From an uncultured Eubacteriales bacterium (GTDB lineage Bacteria; Bacillota; Clostridia; Oscillospirales; CAG-272), in contig CAKRZE010000022.1 of assembly GCA_934432725.1 (NCBI GenBank), positions 1-28,340 on the forward strand: DNA of 28,340 nucleotides. The letters run 5' to 3'. Of this stretch, positions 8,650 through 16,001 are shown piece after piece. Position 1 is the stretch's first letter. Every line of letters starts with the position of its first letter. A model generated the notes under the pieces. That model made no database searches, was not told the origin of the DNA, and saw only the letters and a list, made by a program, of their open reading frames with translations. Position numbers and translations under genes: made by a program.

Positions 8650-9822
8650 ATGGATAGAAAAGATATGCTCATCAAAGCGGTCGCTTTTGCCCTGACAACG
8701 CTGCTCCTTGTTTTTGGTTGCACGGCGTATCGTGGAGACACCTATGTGTTTGAAACCGGAGGCAGGACTGCCGGGACGGATGCGGCGGCAAAAACGGAAA
8801 GCGGGATGTATCGCGCCCCTGTCGTGGACTCCGTTCATCCGAACGGCTCTGATGTGACGGCGCCGGAACGGAATCCGGAGACTGTTCCGGATACGGAGCC
8901 GGAAACGGTTCCGGCAACGGAGCCTCCCGTGACGGAGACTCCCGAAACAAAGCCGCCTGTCACAGAACCGCCCCGGACAGAGCCTCCTGTGACGGAACCT
9001 CCTGTGACCGAACCTCCCGTAACGGAACCTCCTGTGACCGAACCCCCCGTAACGGAACCTCCCGTGACCGAACCGCCGGTGACGGAGCCTCCCGAGACAG
9101 AGCCGCCCGCACCTTCTTATGATTATACCAGACCGGTTCCTCCCTCCGATGCGGTTGACGGAAGCTTTTTCAGAGATGCCGCGTTCATCGGAGACTCACT
9201 TACGGTCGGACTGATGTGGCATGCCGACTGGCAGGCTGTCAGGGTCTCCAAGGTCGGAGCGAGCCTGTTCGGGATTGCGAAGCAGATTGAGACGGTGAAT
9301 ATCACCGAGGTTCTGACGGACGATCCGAAGGGAAGATATAATATTTCGGAAAGTGTGACAAATGGTTTGTCGGGCACTGTTACGTATTACAGCCTTTTAA
9401 AGCGGCTTGGGAATCCGGCAAGAATATACATTTGCCTTGGGGCGAACGATCTGAGGATTCAGTACGTCAGCACCTTTGAAAACTGCTACCGTCAGCTGAT
9501 TCAGGATCTGAAGAGCTGGTATCCGCATGCGGAAATTTATATCGGGTCCGTTCTTCCGATCGCGGACAAGAATGCGGAAGAACGGTTTGCGTGGCTGGAA
9601 AAATATGACGGTGTCGGCGGGAACGATCGGGTATTTATTATGAATGAGGTGCTGCGCAGACTGTGCCGGCAGGAGCAGGTATATTTTCTGGATGTTCACA
9701 GTGCCCTGATAAACGATGAGGGGTATTTAAGACCGGAGTATGCTTCAGATGGCATGCATCTGTCCGCCCTCGGCTATGAGACGTGGAAAAAATATCTGAT
9801 GACACATGTTGTGCGGAGCTGA
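8650..9822 (+). CDS. membrane-anchored SGNH/GDSL hydrolase with Pro-Thr-Glu stalk
   Basis: This is a predicted extracellular esterase, probably deacetylating a cell-wall or other polysaccharide; the substrate is unknown. From ATG 8650 it has 390 residues. Residues 6-24 form one hydrophobic signal or anchor segment ending in GC, a weak lipobox (VFGC), so lipidation is possible. A low-complexity stalk (about 75-155) holds repeated EPPVT units. The catalytic domain follows: GDSL at 181-184 (nucleophile Ser), GAND at 264-267 (block III Asn) and DGMH at 367-370 (Asp/His pair). All four SGNH residues are present. An upstream TTG at 8620 with a better-spaced AAAGGA would add ten residues. I prefer 8650, which has AGGGA 9 nt upstream and gives a normal short signal n-region. 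No promoter was recognised. Confidence 0.88.
   Translation: MDRKDMLIKAVAFALTTLLLVFGCTAYRGDTYVFETGGRTAGTDAAAKTESGMYRAPVVDSVHPNGSDVTAPERNPETVPDTEPETVPATEPPVTETPETKPPVTEPPRTEPPVTEPPVTEPPVTEPPVTEPPVTEPPVTEPPVTEPPETEPPAPSYDYTRPVPPSDAVDGSFFRDAAFIGDSLTVGLMWHADWQAVRVSKVGASLFGIAKQIETVNITEVLTDDPKGRYNISESVTNGLSGTVTYYSLLKRLGNPARIYICLGANDLRIQYVSTFENCYRQLIQDLKSWYPHAEIYIGSVLPIADKNAEERFAWLEKYDGVGGNDRVFIMNEVLRRLCRQEQVYFLDVHSALINDEGYLRPEYASDGMHLSALGYETWKKYLMTHVVRS
8980..9099 (+). repeat. 15-bp coding tandem repeat (EPPVT stalk)
   Basis: Eight consecutive 15-bp units encode seven EPPVT copies and one EPPET. Looser copies (EPPRT, KPPVT) lie just upstream. Synonymous differences between units show the array is not newly expanded. 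It forms the extended stalk between the membrane anchor and the esterase domain. Confidence 0.9.
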
Positions 9823-9965
9823 TACGGTTTTCTGCAAAAATGCGATAGGTCTGCGGACCCGGCGCCGCACACAGAAAAGCAGTCGACCTTATGCTGCGCT
9901 GCATCGGCAGCCCCGGCTCCTTCGCTGAGTCTTTTTCGCCGGAGCGCGTTGCTTTTCCCTGCGCG

Positions 9966-10065
9966 GCACAGGCGGTGCTGCGGAAAAACGCCTTGTTCCA
10001 ATGAAAAACGCTTTGGTGAATGGTTTGCAGACGGCATCCCCCGCAGACATTGTCTGCGGGGGATA
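9966..10065. repeat. dispersed intergenic repeat, copy A
   Basis: About 100 bp aligns by eye in direct orientation with 24782-24882 at roughly three identical bases in four. Shared blocks are tgcggaaaa.cgcc, ctgttcc / cttgttcc and catcccccgcagacat. Copy A ends in a perfect 13-bp stem (10036-10048 with 10052-10064, loop att) followed by acttttgttttt, so it can also act as a plus-strand terminator downstream of the esterase gene. Confidence 0.65.
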
Positions 10066-10421
10066 CTTTTGTTTTTCGCTTCGTGCCTCGGCATTGCGGG
10101 GTTTGGTTTTTTGCTTGGCTTCGGATGCCGGCGAATCCGGCAGAGAGTTTTTCGCTGTCGGAAAAGCGGATCGCCATGCTTCGGCAAAGATCCCGAATGA
10201 CGCGCATTTCGGAAGAGCTTTGAAACAATGAAGAGAGTAAAAGGGTGTAAAAAGCTCGTTTTGCGGTTTTTATACTCCCTTGGACATTGGTCCGGACGGT
10301 TAAGCGCCGCAGCTTTGCTGCGGGGAAAACCGAAAAACAAGGATGCAGGGGCAAAAACAGTCGTCAGGATCGCCCCAAAAGCGCCGGAATCCCGCCCGGT
10401 AGTTTTGCGTGTTGCTGAAAA

Positions 10422-10454
10422 CATCGAGGCTTTTCACAGCCCGATGGTTTTTTT
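10422..10454 (+). terminator. intrinsic terminator T1
   Basis: The stem CATCGAGGCT (10422-10431) pairs with AGCCCGATG (10438-10446) with one bulged A. The loop is tttcac and seven T residues follow (10448-10454). Confidence 0.7.
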
Positions 10455-10460
10455 GATTCG

Positions 10461-10489
10461 GGCTCCGGCATTGTGGGAGCCGTTTTTTT
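10461..10489 (+). terminator. intrinsic terminator T2
   Basis: GGCTCC (10461-10466) pairs with GGAGCC (10476-10481) and is followed by seven T residues (10483-10489). The 3' arm of T1 (AGCCCGA) can also pair with TCGGGCT (10458-10464), which would disrupt both terminators. Confidence 0.65.
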
Positions 10490-10923
10490 GTCCGGCTTTC
10501 AGCTCCTATGCGGCAGAGGGACTTTGGGCATGGGTGCTGAAGCCCGGCTTGCGGAGTCCGGGCAAATGCTGCACACGGAAATGCGATATCTTTGACCGAT
10601 GAAAGTAAAAAGGCTGGAGGATATACTCTGACCGATGCTTTGACCGGAACGCTGCCCGTGCTGCAGGATACTGTTTCAAGGGACGCTCCCGTGTCGGCGG
10701 GTCGAACGATATCTGCATTGTTTTGCGGGAAAGCGGGGGCACGCTGCTCTGACGGCATGGGAAAATGCCATTCCGTGATCCGCGATGTCTTTGAAAGATA
10801 CTGAAATGTCCGGAAAAAACCTTCTGCGAAAAGGCAGCGGGCCGAACGGCAGGCAAGCTGCCCATAGCGGCTTGCCTTATGGAAAGATTCGGCTCTTTCT
10901 GCCGAAAATGCTTGCCGCATTGC

Positions 10924-10964
10924 AAAAAAATCCCCTCCAAACCGCACGGAATGCGGCGGAGGGA
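10924..10964 (-). terminator. terminator of the eight-helix membrane protein gene
   Basis: On the minus strand CCCTCCGCCGCA pairs with TGCGGTTTGGAGGG and is followed by ATTTTTTT (plus-strand A run 10924-10930). It starts about 20 bp beyond the stop codon at 10985. Confidence 0.88.
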
Positions 10965-10984
10965 ATTCCCGCTTTTATGTAATA

Positions 10985-11815
10985 TCAAGCCTTGAGCATG
11001 GAAATGACGCGTGCGAGGAAATAGGTCAGGAAGCAGAACTGAACAGAGCTGTAGAGCACATCGTTTGTGACGACCCATCCCTGAATGAAGGACAGCGTGA
11101 TCAGCGGAACCGCCGACAGAAAGGCGAGCAGAATCGCAAGATTGGCAAACATGAAATACAGCGTTGTTTTCGGCTTTCCGATCCGGAAGCGCAGCTCTGC
11201 AAGGAAATACAGCATGGTTGCGATCAGCGACAGCTGGGTCAGAACGCGGATCGGACTGGCAAGCGCACAGGAACGGTCGAAATAGACGGTCATCAGGAAT
11301 GCTGCGCACCACAGTACGGGGAAAAAGGCAAGTGCTGTAACGACTTTTTCTCCGGGGCGGCGGATCACCGGCACCAGAAAGAATGCCGAAGCGGGAAAGA
11401 TCAGAATCAGGGACGCATAGGAAAAGAGCTTCTCGGCGACACCGGTTCCGGTCACCTGCCCTCCGGCTGCCATGCGGAGAACGAAAACGGCAATCAGAAT
11501 AAAGCCGGATAAAAACGATGTCATTAAAAGCGCTGTATCGGTACGGGGTTTTAAGACCGGAGCACGGTTGGCTTTCAGAAGCAGAGGCATCAGCAGAATG
11601 ACGGCAACGCTGATGGCACAGAAAATAAGAAATGCGGTTACAACCGAGGAACCGGCGCGGTACATGCCGACATTCCAATCATATTCGGTCAGGTAAAGAA
11701 ATATTTGAAATGCCGAACCGAGGAACCCTGCGATGACCGTAAAGAAGAAAAAGTAACGGTATGCCTTTGGCAAACCCGGTGCAGGCTGTTGGACGGGCTT
11801 GGTGTCCTGATTCAT
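10985..11815 (-). CDS. eight-helix integral membrane protein, function unknown
   Basis: This 276-residue protein has a polar 20-residue N-terminus (Pro/Gln-rich) and about eight hydrophobic segments near residues 21-41, 56-80, 95-114, 130-150, 158-178, 189-206, 218-243 and 252-270. I see no catalytic motif, transporter signature or heme-binding pattern, and do not recognise the family. It is certainly expressed-looking: GGGAGG (11824-11829) sits 8 nt before ATG 11815, a TTGCTT-N17-TATAAT promoter lies upstream and a strong terminator follows. It is therefore a monocistronic unit, divergent from the feo locus, with no context that suggests a job. Confidence 0.8.
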   Translation of the reverse strand: MNQDTKPVQQPAPGLPKAYRYFFFFTVIAGFLGSAFQIFLYLTEYDWNVGMYRAGSSVVTAFLIFCAISVAVILLMPLLLKANRAPVLKPRTDTALLMTSFLSGFILIAVFVLRMAAGGQVTGTGVAEKLFSYASLILIFPASAFFLVPVIRRPGEKVVTALAFFPVLWCAAFLMTVYFDRSCALASPIRVLTQLSLIATMLYFLAELRFRIGKPKTTLYFMFANLAILLAFLSAVPLITLSFIQGWVVTNDVLYSSVQFCFLTYFLARVISMLKA

Positions 11816-11868
11816 TTCCGGGACCTCCCTTTTGAATTTGGGTTGGTTGAAGCAAACATATTTATTCT

Positions 11869-11897
11869 ATTATATTACATTTATTTCGAAAAAGCAA
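11869..11897 (-). promoter_or_regulatory. promoter of the eight-helix membrane protein
   Basis: On the minus strand, TTGCTT (11892-11897), a 17-bp spacer and a perfect TATAAT (11869-11874) lie about 55 bp before the start codon. Confidence 0.75.
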
Positions 11898-12191
11898 GAC
11901 CTGTGCGGAAAATAACGGTGGCATGCGGGGGATTTCGGCAAATGCTTTTGATGCGGCAGCTTTCCGGGCTTTTTGCGGGAGGTATGGAGCATGCCGCAAT
12001 GCGGTGCGGGGAAGGCTCGGACGGGGCGGGAAGACCATGGGGGGTTGCGGTACCGGCAGCCGAGGGAAGAGAACAGGCGGGGAAATATGGATGCGGTGTG
12101 TCCATGCCAGGAATGAACTACGGCGCAGGGGGAAAACAGGAAATTGTGAAGGGGAAATTCCGATGGGGGATTTGAAAATTCGACAGTATTC
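11898..12191. other. gene-free spacer upstream of the feo promoter
   Basis: This GC-rich stretch has open frames but no ribosome site or recognisable product. I see nothing else in it. Confidence 0.5.
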
Positions 12192-12220
12192 TTGACTTTT
12201 TGAAGCAGATGTGATATGAT
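12192..12220 (+). promoter_or_regulatory. feo operon promoter
   Basis: TTGACT (12192-12197), a 17-bp spacer and TATGAT (12215-12220) form a near-consensus promoter. Transcription would begin within the palindrome at 12224-12243, leaving a leader of about 160 nt before feoA. The leader can form nested pairs (AAGCGG/CCGCTT, GTGCAA/TTGCAC), but I recognise no known riboswitch. Confidence 0.85.
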
Positions 12221-12223
12221 CTG

Positions 12224-12243
12224 AAGTTAGTTAAAACTAACTT
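12224..12243. promoter_or_regulatory. DtxR/IdeR-like iron operator at the feo promoter
   Basis: A perfect 9-bp inverted repeat, AAGTTAGTT and AACTAACTT around a central AA, begins three bases after the -10 box. The TTAGTTAA..CTAA arrangement resembles DtxR-family metal-repressor operators. A repressor bound here would block transcription start, so repression by iron is the natural inference. The binding protein is not in the window. Confidence 0.65.
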
Positions 12244-12386
12244 TTTGGTGCAAGCGGAGGGAGAGAGCCGAGCCCGCCGCAAAACGGAATTGCCGCTTGG
12301 AGAAGAATTTTTGCACAAAGAGACAGTGTAAGTTCCATGGCGCTTTGGAGCAGCCGAACATGCATTTCGGCAGAAAGGATCGGGAT

Positions 12387-12662
12387 ATGGAAGATATAAA
12401 AGAGGAAGTGACCCTGGACCGTCTGCCGATTGGCGTTCCGGGCGTGATCAGGCGCGTGGGAGGAGAAGGCGCACTCCGGATGCGCTTTCTGGACATGGGA
12501 CTGATTCCGGGTACCCGCATTCTGGTATGGAAGACTGCGCCGTTGGGCGATCCGATCGAAGTGCATCTGCGCGGGTATTCTCTGACGGTACGCAAGGAGG
12601 ATGCAGCCATGATTTCCGTGGCGCGTGCAGAGGAGTCCTCTGCACCGACCGGAAAGGACTGA
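12387..12662 (+). CDS. feoA: ferrous iron transport accessory protein FeoA
   Basis: This small cytosolic SH3-like protein assists FeoB in ferrous iron uptake. It has 91 residues, typical for FeoA. Diagnostic segments are the early LDRLPIGVPGVIRRV, the core LRMRFLDMGLIPGTRI and the final HLRGYSLTVRKEDAAMI. The start ATG 12387 has AAAGGA 7 nt upstream. The frame remains open further upstream to a TTG at 12297, but that extension has no FeoA-like sequence and would use part of the leader. It is the first gene after the iron-type promoter and operator. The next gene, feoB, is unusually far away (518 bp), though on the same strand with no clear terminator between. Confidence 0.95.
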   Translation: MEDIKEEVTLDRLPIGVPGVIRRVGGEGALRMRFLDMGLIPGTRILVWKTAPLGDPIEVHLRGYSLTVRKEDAAMISVARAEESSAPTGKD

Positions 12663-13180
12663 AATCCGCCATGTCCCGATGCCGGTCAAGCGTTGTGAAG
12701 TGCGGCATCGCGGTGCTGCAACGGAAGATCGGGTTTTTCAAAAGCTCCTCCGATCAATGAAAACGTGTGAGAAGTGCATCCGTTTCAGGCTTGCGGCATA
12801 CATAAGGGTGATGGGAACGGGGAAGCTGCCCGCGGAACGGTGGCTTTTTACTGTTTGGGGAGGCATCTGACCGAGCATGAGGGCGTTCCCTTAAGACGGG
12901 GGGCGGCTCCTCAAAAACTTCCGGATATGGATCCCGGCGGTTTGCGGCAGGAGCGCGGGGGCTGACTGCTGCTTATGCTGTCAAGGATACGCTGAAACAA
13001 TGGAGCTTTTAAGGATACGCTGAAACAATGGAGCTTTTAAGGATACGCTGAAACAATGGAGCTTTTGCGGAAAAGGCTTCGGCTTACGGGCTTTTTCGCA
13101 AAGACAGCGGTAGATCGGCGCATCCTTGTTTTCGATGAGACCGAACGCCTGAGGAAAGGAAGCCCCGGAGAAAGGGGCTT
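12663..13180 (+). other. feoA-feoB intergenic region
   Basis: This 518-bp spacer inside an apparent operon contains no recognised gene and no clear terminator. Its notable content is the triple 28-bp repeat at 12983-13066. A 46-codon frame starts in the third repeat (ATG 13056) and ends at 13196 inside the feoB start; it is Arg-rich, has no known relative and is not called as a gene. Confidence 0.6.
12983..13066 (+). repeat. three perfect 28-bp tandem repeats
   Basis: Copies at 12983-13010, 13011-13038 and 13039-13066 are identical and directly adjacent. The unit starts AAGGATACGC and ends GGAGCTTTT. Each unit has an AAGGA and an ATG. In the first two copies the ATG opens a seven-codon frame (MELLRIR, 13000-13023 and 13028-13051) closed by TGA in the next copy. 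There are no spacers, so it is not a CRISPR array. Confidence 0.95.
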
Positions 13181-15202
13181 ATGGCATTCACTATGATATT
13201 GGCGCTTGCAGGAAATCAGAATTGCGGCAAGACAACACTGTTCAACTGCCTGACCGGCTCTAACCAGCATGTCGGAAATTTTCCGGGGGTAACGGTTGAC
13301 CGGAAGATGGGAGAGGTCAGGGGTACAAAGGACTGTTCTGTCGTGGACCTTCCCGGAATTTATTCGATTCGCCCCTATACCAACGAGGAAATCGTCACAA
13401 GGGATTTTATTATCAAGCAGCATCCGGACGGCATTATCAATATTGTAGATGCCACCAACATGGAGCGGAACCTGTATCTGACACTTCAGCTTCTTGAGCT
13501 GCAGATCCCGACCGTGATCGCTCTGAACATGATGGATGAGATCCGGGACAACGGAGGTGCGGTGGATATTGGCGGCTTATCCGCCTGTCTGGGTGTTCCC
13601 GTGGTTCCGATCAGTGCGGCGAAAAATGAGGGTATCCGCGATCTGATTGATGCTGTTTTGAAGACCGTGCGGGGCAAAAAGATACCGGAGCGGATCGATT
13701 TCTGCCCGCAGGGACCGATTCACCGGTGCATTCATGCGGTGTCCCATGTGGTGGAGGATCACGCACAGAACGCAGAGGTTTCCCCGCGCTTTGCGGCGAC
13801 CAAGCTGATCGAGGACGACAGCAGAATGCGGGAGTCTTTGGGGCTGGACAGGAATGAGCTGGATCTGATCGAGCACAGCGTTGTGGAAATGGAGCAGGAG
13901 ACCGGGCTGGACCGCAATGCAGCCATTGCCGCGATGCGGTATGAGTTTATAGAGAATGTCTGTAAAAAGACCGTGAAAAAGCCGCGGGAGAGCAAGGAAA
14001 GCATTCGAAGCACGAAGATCGACAGGATTGTGACCAACAAATATCTGGCACTTCCGATTTTCTGCGGGATACTGCTTCTGACCTTCTATCTGACGTTCGG
14101 ATTGATCGGACAGAGGCTTTCGGACCTTCTTGCGCTCGGGATTGATGCTTTGAGCAATGTCTGTGCGGACGCCTTGACTGCATACGGGATCAATCCGGTG
14201 GTTAAAAGCCTGATCATTGACGGAATCTTTACCGGAATCGGGAGTGTGCTCAGCTTTTTGCCGCTGATTATTGTGCTGTTCTTCTTCCTGTCCGTGCTGG
14301 AGGATACGGGGTATATGGCGCGCGTGGCATTTTTCATGGACAGTCCCATGCGAAGGTTCGGACTTTCGGGTCGCAGCTTTGTGCCGCTTCTGATCGGCTT
14401 CGGCTGCTCGGTCCCGGCTATTATGGCTTCACGGACGCTTTCTTCGGAGCGCGATCGGAAAATGACGATTCTGCTTACGCCTTATATGAGCTGCAGCGCG
14501 AAAATCCCGATCTATGCGGTGTTCGCCGCCGCGTTTTTCCCCAAGCACGCCGCTTTGGTGATGGCGGGACTGTATGTCGGGGGGATTCTTCTCGGCATTC
14601 TGGCGGCGCTGGTGCTGAACCGCACGGCATTTCGCGGAAACCCGGTTCCGTTTGTCATGGAGCTGCCCAATTATCGGTTTCCGTCGCTCAAAAGCGTATG
14701 GATGCTGCTGTGGGAGAAGGCAAAGGACTTTATCACCCGTGCGTTTACCGTGATTTTTCTGGCAACGGTTGTTATTTGGTTTTTGCGGACCTTTGATGCC
14801 AAGCTGATGGTGGTGACAGACAGCGCCGACAGCCTTTTGGCAATGCTCGGAAGATTGCTCGCTCCGATATTCCGTCCGCTCGGATTTGACGATTGGCGCG
14901 CCGCAACGGCACTTGTGAGCGGCTTTACGGCGAAGGAGGCGGTCGTCAGCACGCTGGGCGTTTTGACCGGCACTGCAGTGTCCAATCTCGGCGCGGTGCT
15001 TCAGACGTTGTTTACCCCCGCATCCGCTCTCGGCTTTCTGACCTTCACGCTGTTGTATACGCCCTGTGTGGCTGCTGTGGCAACCATTCGCCGGGAGCTG
15101 GATTCTGTTGTCAAGACTGCGGGCGTTGTGCTCATGCAGTGCGCGGTCGCGTGGTGTGCCGGAACCCTCGTCTATCAAATCGCCTGCTTGCTTTTGGGTT
15201 AA
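13181..15202 (+). CDS. feoB: ferrous iron transporter FeoB
   Basis: This is the inner-membrane ferrous iron permease with an N-terminal GTPase. It has 673 residues, normal for Firmicute FeoB. G-protein motifs are G1 GNQNCGKT (11-18), G2 threonine in GVTVD (about 38), G3 DLPG (56-59), G4 NMMD (116-119) and a G5-like SAAKNEG. The membrane part contains the two Cys-bearing gate segments GCSVPAIMASRTLSSERDRK and MSCSAKIPIYAVF that characterise FeoB. ATG 13181 is preceded by GGAG (13167-13170) and AAAGGGG (13171-13177); a second ATG at 13193 is possible but too far from these. It lies between feoA and the Cys-rich FeoB-associated gene and is likely under the iron-type operator. Confidence 0.97.
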   Translation: MAFTMILALAGNQNCGKTTLFNCLTGSNQHVGNFPGVTVDRKMGEVRGTKDCSVVDLPGIYSIRPYTNEEIVTRDFIIKQHPDGIINIVDATNMERNLYLTLQLLELQIPTVIALNMMDEIRDNGGAVDIGGLSACLGVPVVPISAAKNEGIRDLIDAVLKTVRGKKIPERIDFCPQGPIHRCIHAVSHVVEDHAQNAEVSPRFAATKLIEDDSRMRESLGLDRNELDLIEHSVVEMEQETGLDRNAAIAAMRYEFIENVCKKTVKKPRESKESIRSTKIDRIVTNKYLALPIFCGILLLTFYLTFGLIGQRLSDLLALGIDALSNVCADALTAYGINPVVKSLIIDGIFTGIGSVLSFLPLIIVLFFFLSVLEDTGYMARVAFFMDSPMRRFGLSGRSFVPLLIGFGCSVPAIMASRTLSSERDRKMTILLTPYMSCSAKIPIYAVFAAAFFPKHAALVMAGLYVGGILLGILAALVLNRTAFRGNPVPFVMELPNYRFPSLKSVWMLLWEKAKDFITRAFTVIFLATVVIWFLRTFDAKLMVVTDSADSLLAMLGRLLAPIFRPLGFDDWRAATALVSGFTAKEAVVSTLGVLTGTAVSNLGAVLQTLFTPASALGFLTFTLLYTPCVAAVATIRRELDSVVKTAGVVLMQCAVAWCAGTLVYQIACLLLG

Positions 15203-15397
15203 ATGTATGCCGCGGATACCTGCGCGGAGCGGAACATGCTGCCCGACCGTTGACGGGACCATCGGAAAAAGCCGGAATGCCGCACACGGGACCGGCCACC
15301 TTTGCAAACAGTCTGCCGGGGGAAGAAGCACGGCAGAAGCCGTGACCGGGGCGAGGGAAAATAATAGGGAATTTCGGAACGATTGCGGGGTGAGCGG

Positions 15398-15676
15398 ATG
15401 CATGCGGGAGATTATGTGCTGATTTTCGCGGTGGCTGCGGCTGCCGCGGCGGCGGTTTGGGCAATTGTCTGTCAGCACAGGAGGGGGAGCTGCTGCGGGA
15501 ATTGTAGCTGCTGCCGGTCGGAGAAGCGTTGTGACGGCTTCAGGAACAGCAGGCTTCGGAACGCTGCGTCCGGTCATGACTGCGAACCGGAGGAAACGCT
15601 CTGTCGGGAGGGCGCCGCAGGTCAGGATTGTGAGCAGAGTGCAGGATCCCGGTCGGGAAACGGCACAGCCCCCTGA
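15398..15676 (+). CDS. FeoB-associated Cys-rich membrane protein
   Basis: This is a small protein of 92 residues. A single membrane helix (about 5-24, Ala-rich, VLIFAVAAAAAAAVWAIV) is followed by the Cys cluster SCCGNCSCC, the hallmark of the FeoB-associated family. The family is usually 40-70 residues; the polar tail after residue 45 makes this one longer and contains two further Cys. The position 195 bp after feoB fits. Proposed roles (metal handling at FeoB) are family-level inference. The start is taken as ATG 15398 with GGGGTGA just upstream; TTG at 15383 is an alternative. Confidence 0.85.
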   Translation: MHAGDYVLIFAVAAAAAAAVWAIVCQHRRGSCCGNCSCCRSEKRCDGFRNSRLRNAASGHDCEPEETLCREGAAGQDCEQSAGSRSGNGTAP

Positions 15677-15900
15677 CCGGATGGGCAACCGATTATAAGG
15701 GCAGCTTTTCCGATTCTTTTTATGAATGAGAAAGGGAGGGAGCTGCTTTTTTTCCGGTCAATGAGCGGAAGGCGGGCGCTTGTGGCAAAGGGGGCGGAAA
15801 ATCCCGCAAAGCAATGTCGGGAGCCGGGCGGTGCAGCCCCATCCTTGCCGCCGATCGCGTTTTCGGAGACAGGCATGGCGGATAACCGGGATTGCAAACA
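15677..15900. other. short gene-free spacer between convergent units
   Basis: This stretch separates the plus-strand feo locus from the minus-strand gene block. A 115-codon frame (15722-16069) crosses the terminator hairpin and the next gene and is rejected. Nothing else is seen. Confidence 0.5.
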
Positions 15901-15942
15901 AAAACCGCAGACCGATGCTCACAGGCGAGGGTCTGCGGTTTT
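15901..15942. terminator. bidirectional terminator between feo and the GNAT gene
   Basis: AAAACCGCAGACC (15901-15913) pairs with GGTCTGCGGTTTT (15930-15942). The plus strand has TTTTTT after the stem and the minus strand has TTTTTGTTTG. It can end both the feo transcript and the convergent minus-strand GNAT transcript. Confidence 0.88.
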
Positions 15943-16001
15943 TTCATGCAATGAGAATGTCTGCCCGGAATCTATCCGGGTTCCGGCACCTTCAGAAACG
16001 G

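Larger units (their letters stand above)
10215..10490 (+). ncRNA. possible structured non-coding RNA (unidentified)
   Basis: Successive stems can be drawn on the plus strand: aagggtgtaaaaa with tttttatactccctt (about 10241-10281), GGAC/GTCC (10282-10293), CCGCAGC/GCTGCGG (10307-10323) inside CGGTT/AACCG (10297-10301, 10328-10332), and GGGGC/GCCCC (about 10348-10376). Two intrinsic terminators follow. No protein gene precedes these terminators for 600 bp. It matches no RNA family I recognise and no strong promoter was found, so the 5' end is a guess. It may equally be a relic leader of a lost gene. Confidence 0.3.
9823..10923. other. long gene-free region
   Basis: These 1.1 kb contain no convincing protein gene. 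Long minus-strand frames (up to 238 codons) have no domain and no ribosome site. It does contain one copy of a dispersed repeat, a run of hairpins and two tandem plus-strand terminators, listed separately. Confidence 0.55.

Noticed and set aside
9638..10354. 238-codon minus-strand frame
   Set aside because: It covers the end of the esterase gene, the dispersed repeat and the hairpin region, with no ribosome site or domain.
11705..12175. 156-codon plus-strand frame
   Set aside because: It begins antisense inside the membrane protein gene, covers its promoter and has no domain.
12244..12386. Riboswitch in the feoA leader
   Set aside because: Nested pairs can be drawn, but no conserved core of a known metal-sensing riboswitch is visible, and the operator explains iron control.
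12757..12870. 37-residue frame with a CxxC (MKTCEKC) between feoA and feoB
   Set aside because: It has no Shine-Dalgarno site and no resemblance to FeoC or a second FeoA; kept only as a possibility.
12983..13066. CRISPR array
   Set aside because: The three 28-bp repeats are directly adjacent with no spacers and there are no cas genes.
14429..15688. 419-codon minus-strand frame opposite feoB
   Set aside because: It is antisense to the conserved FeoB membrane region and runs across the gene boundary; no family features.
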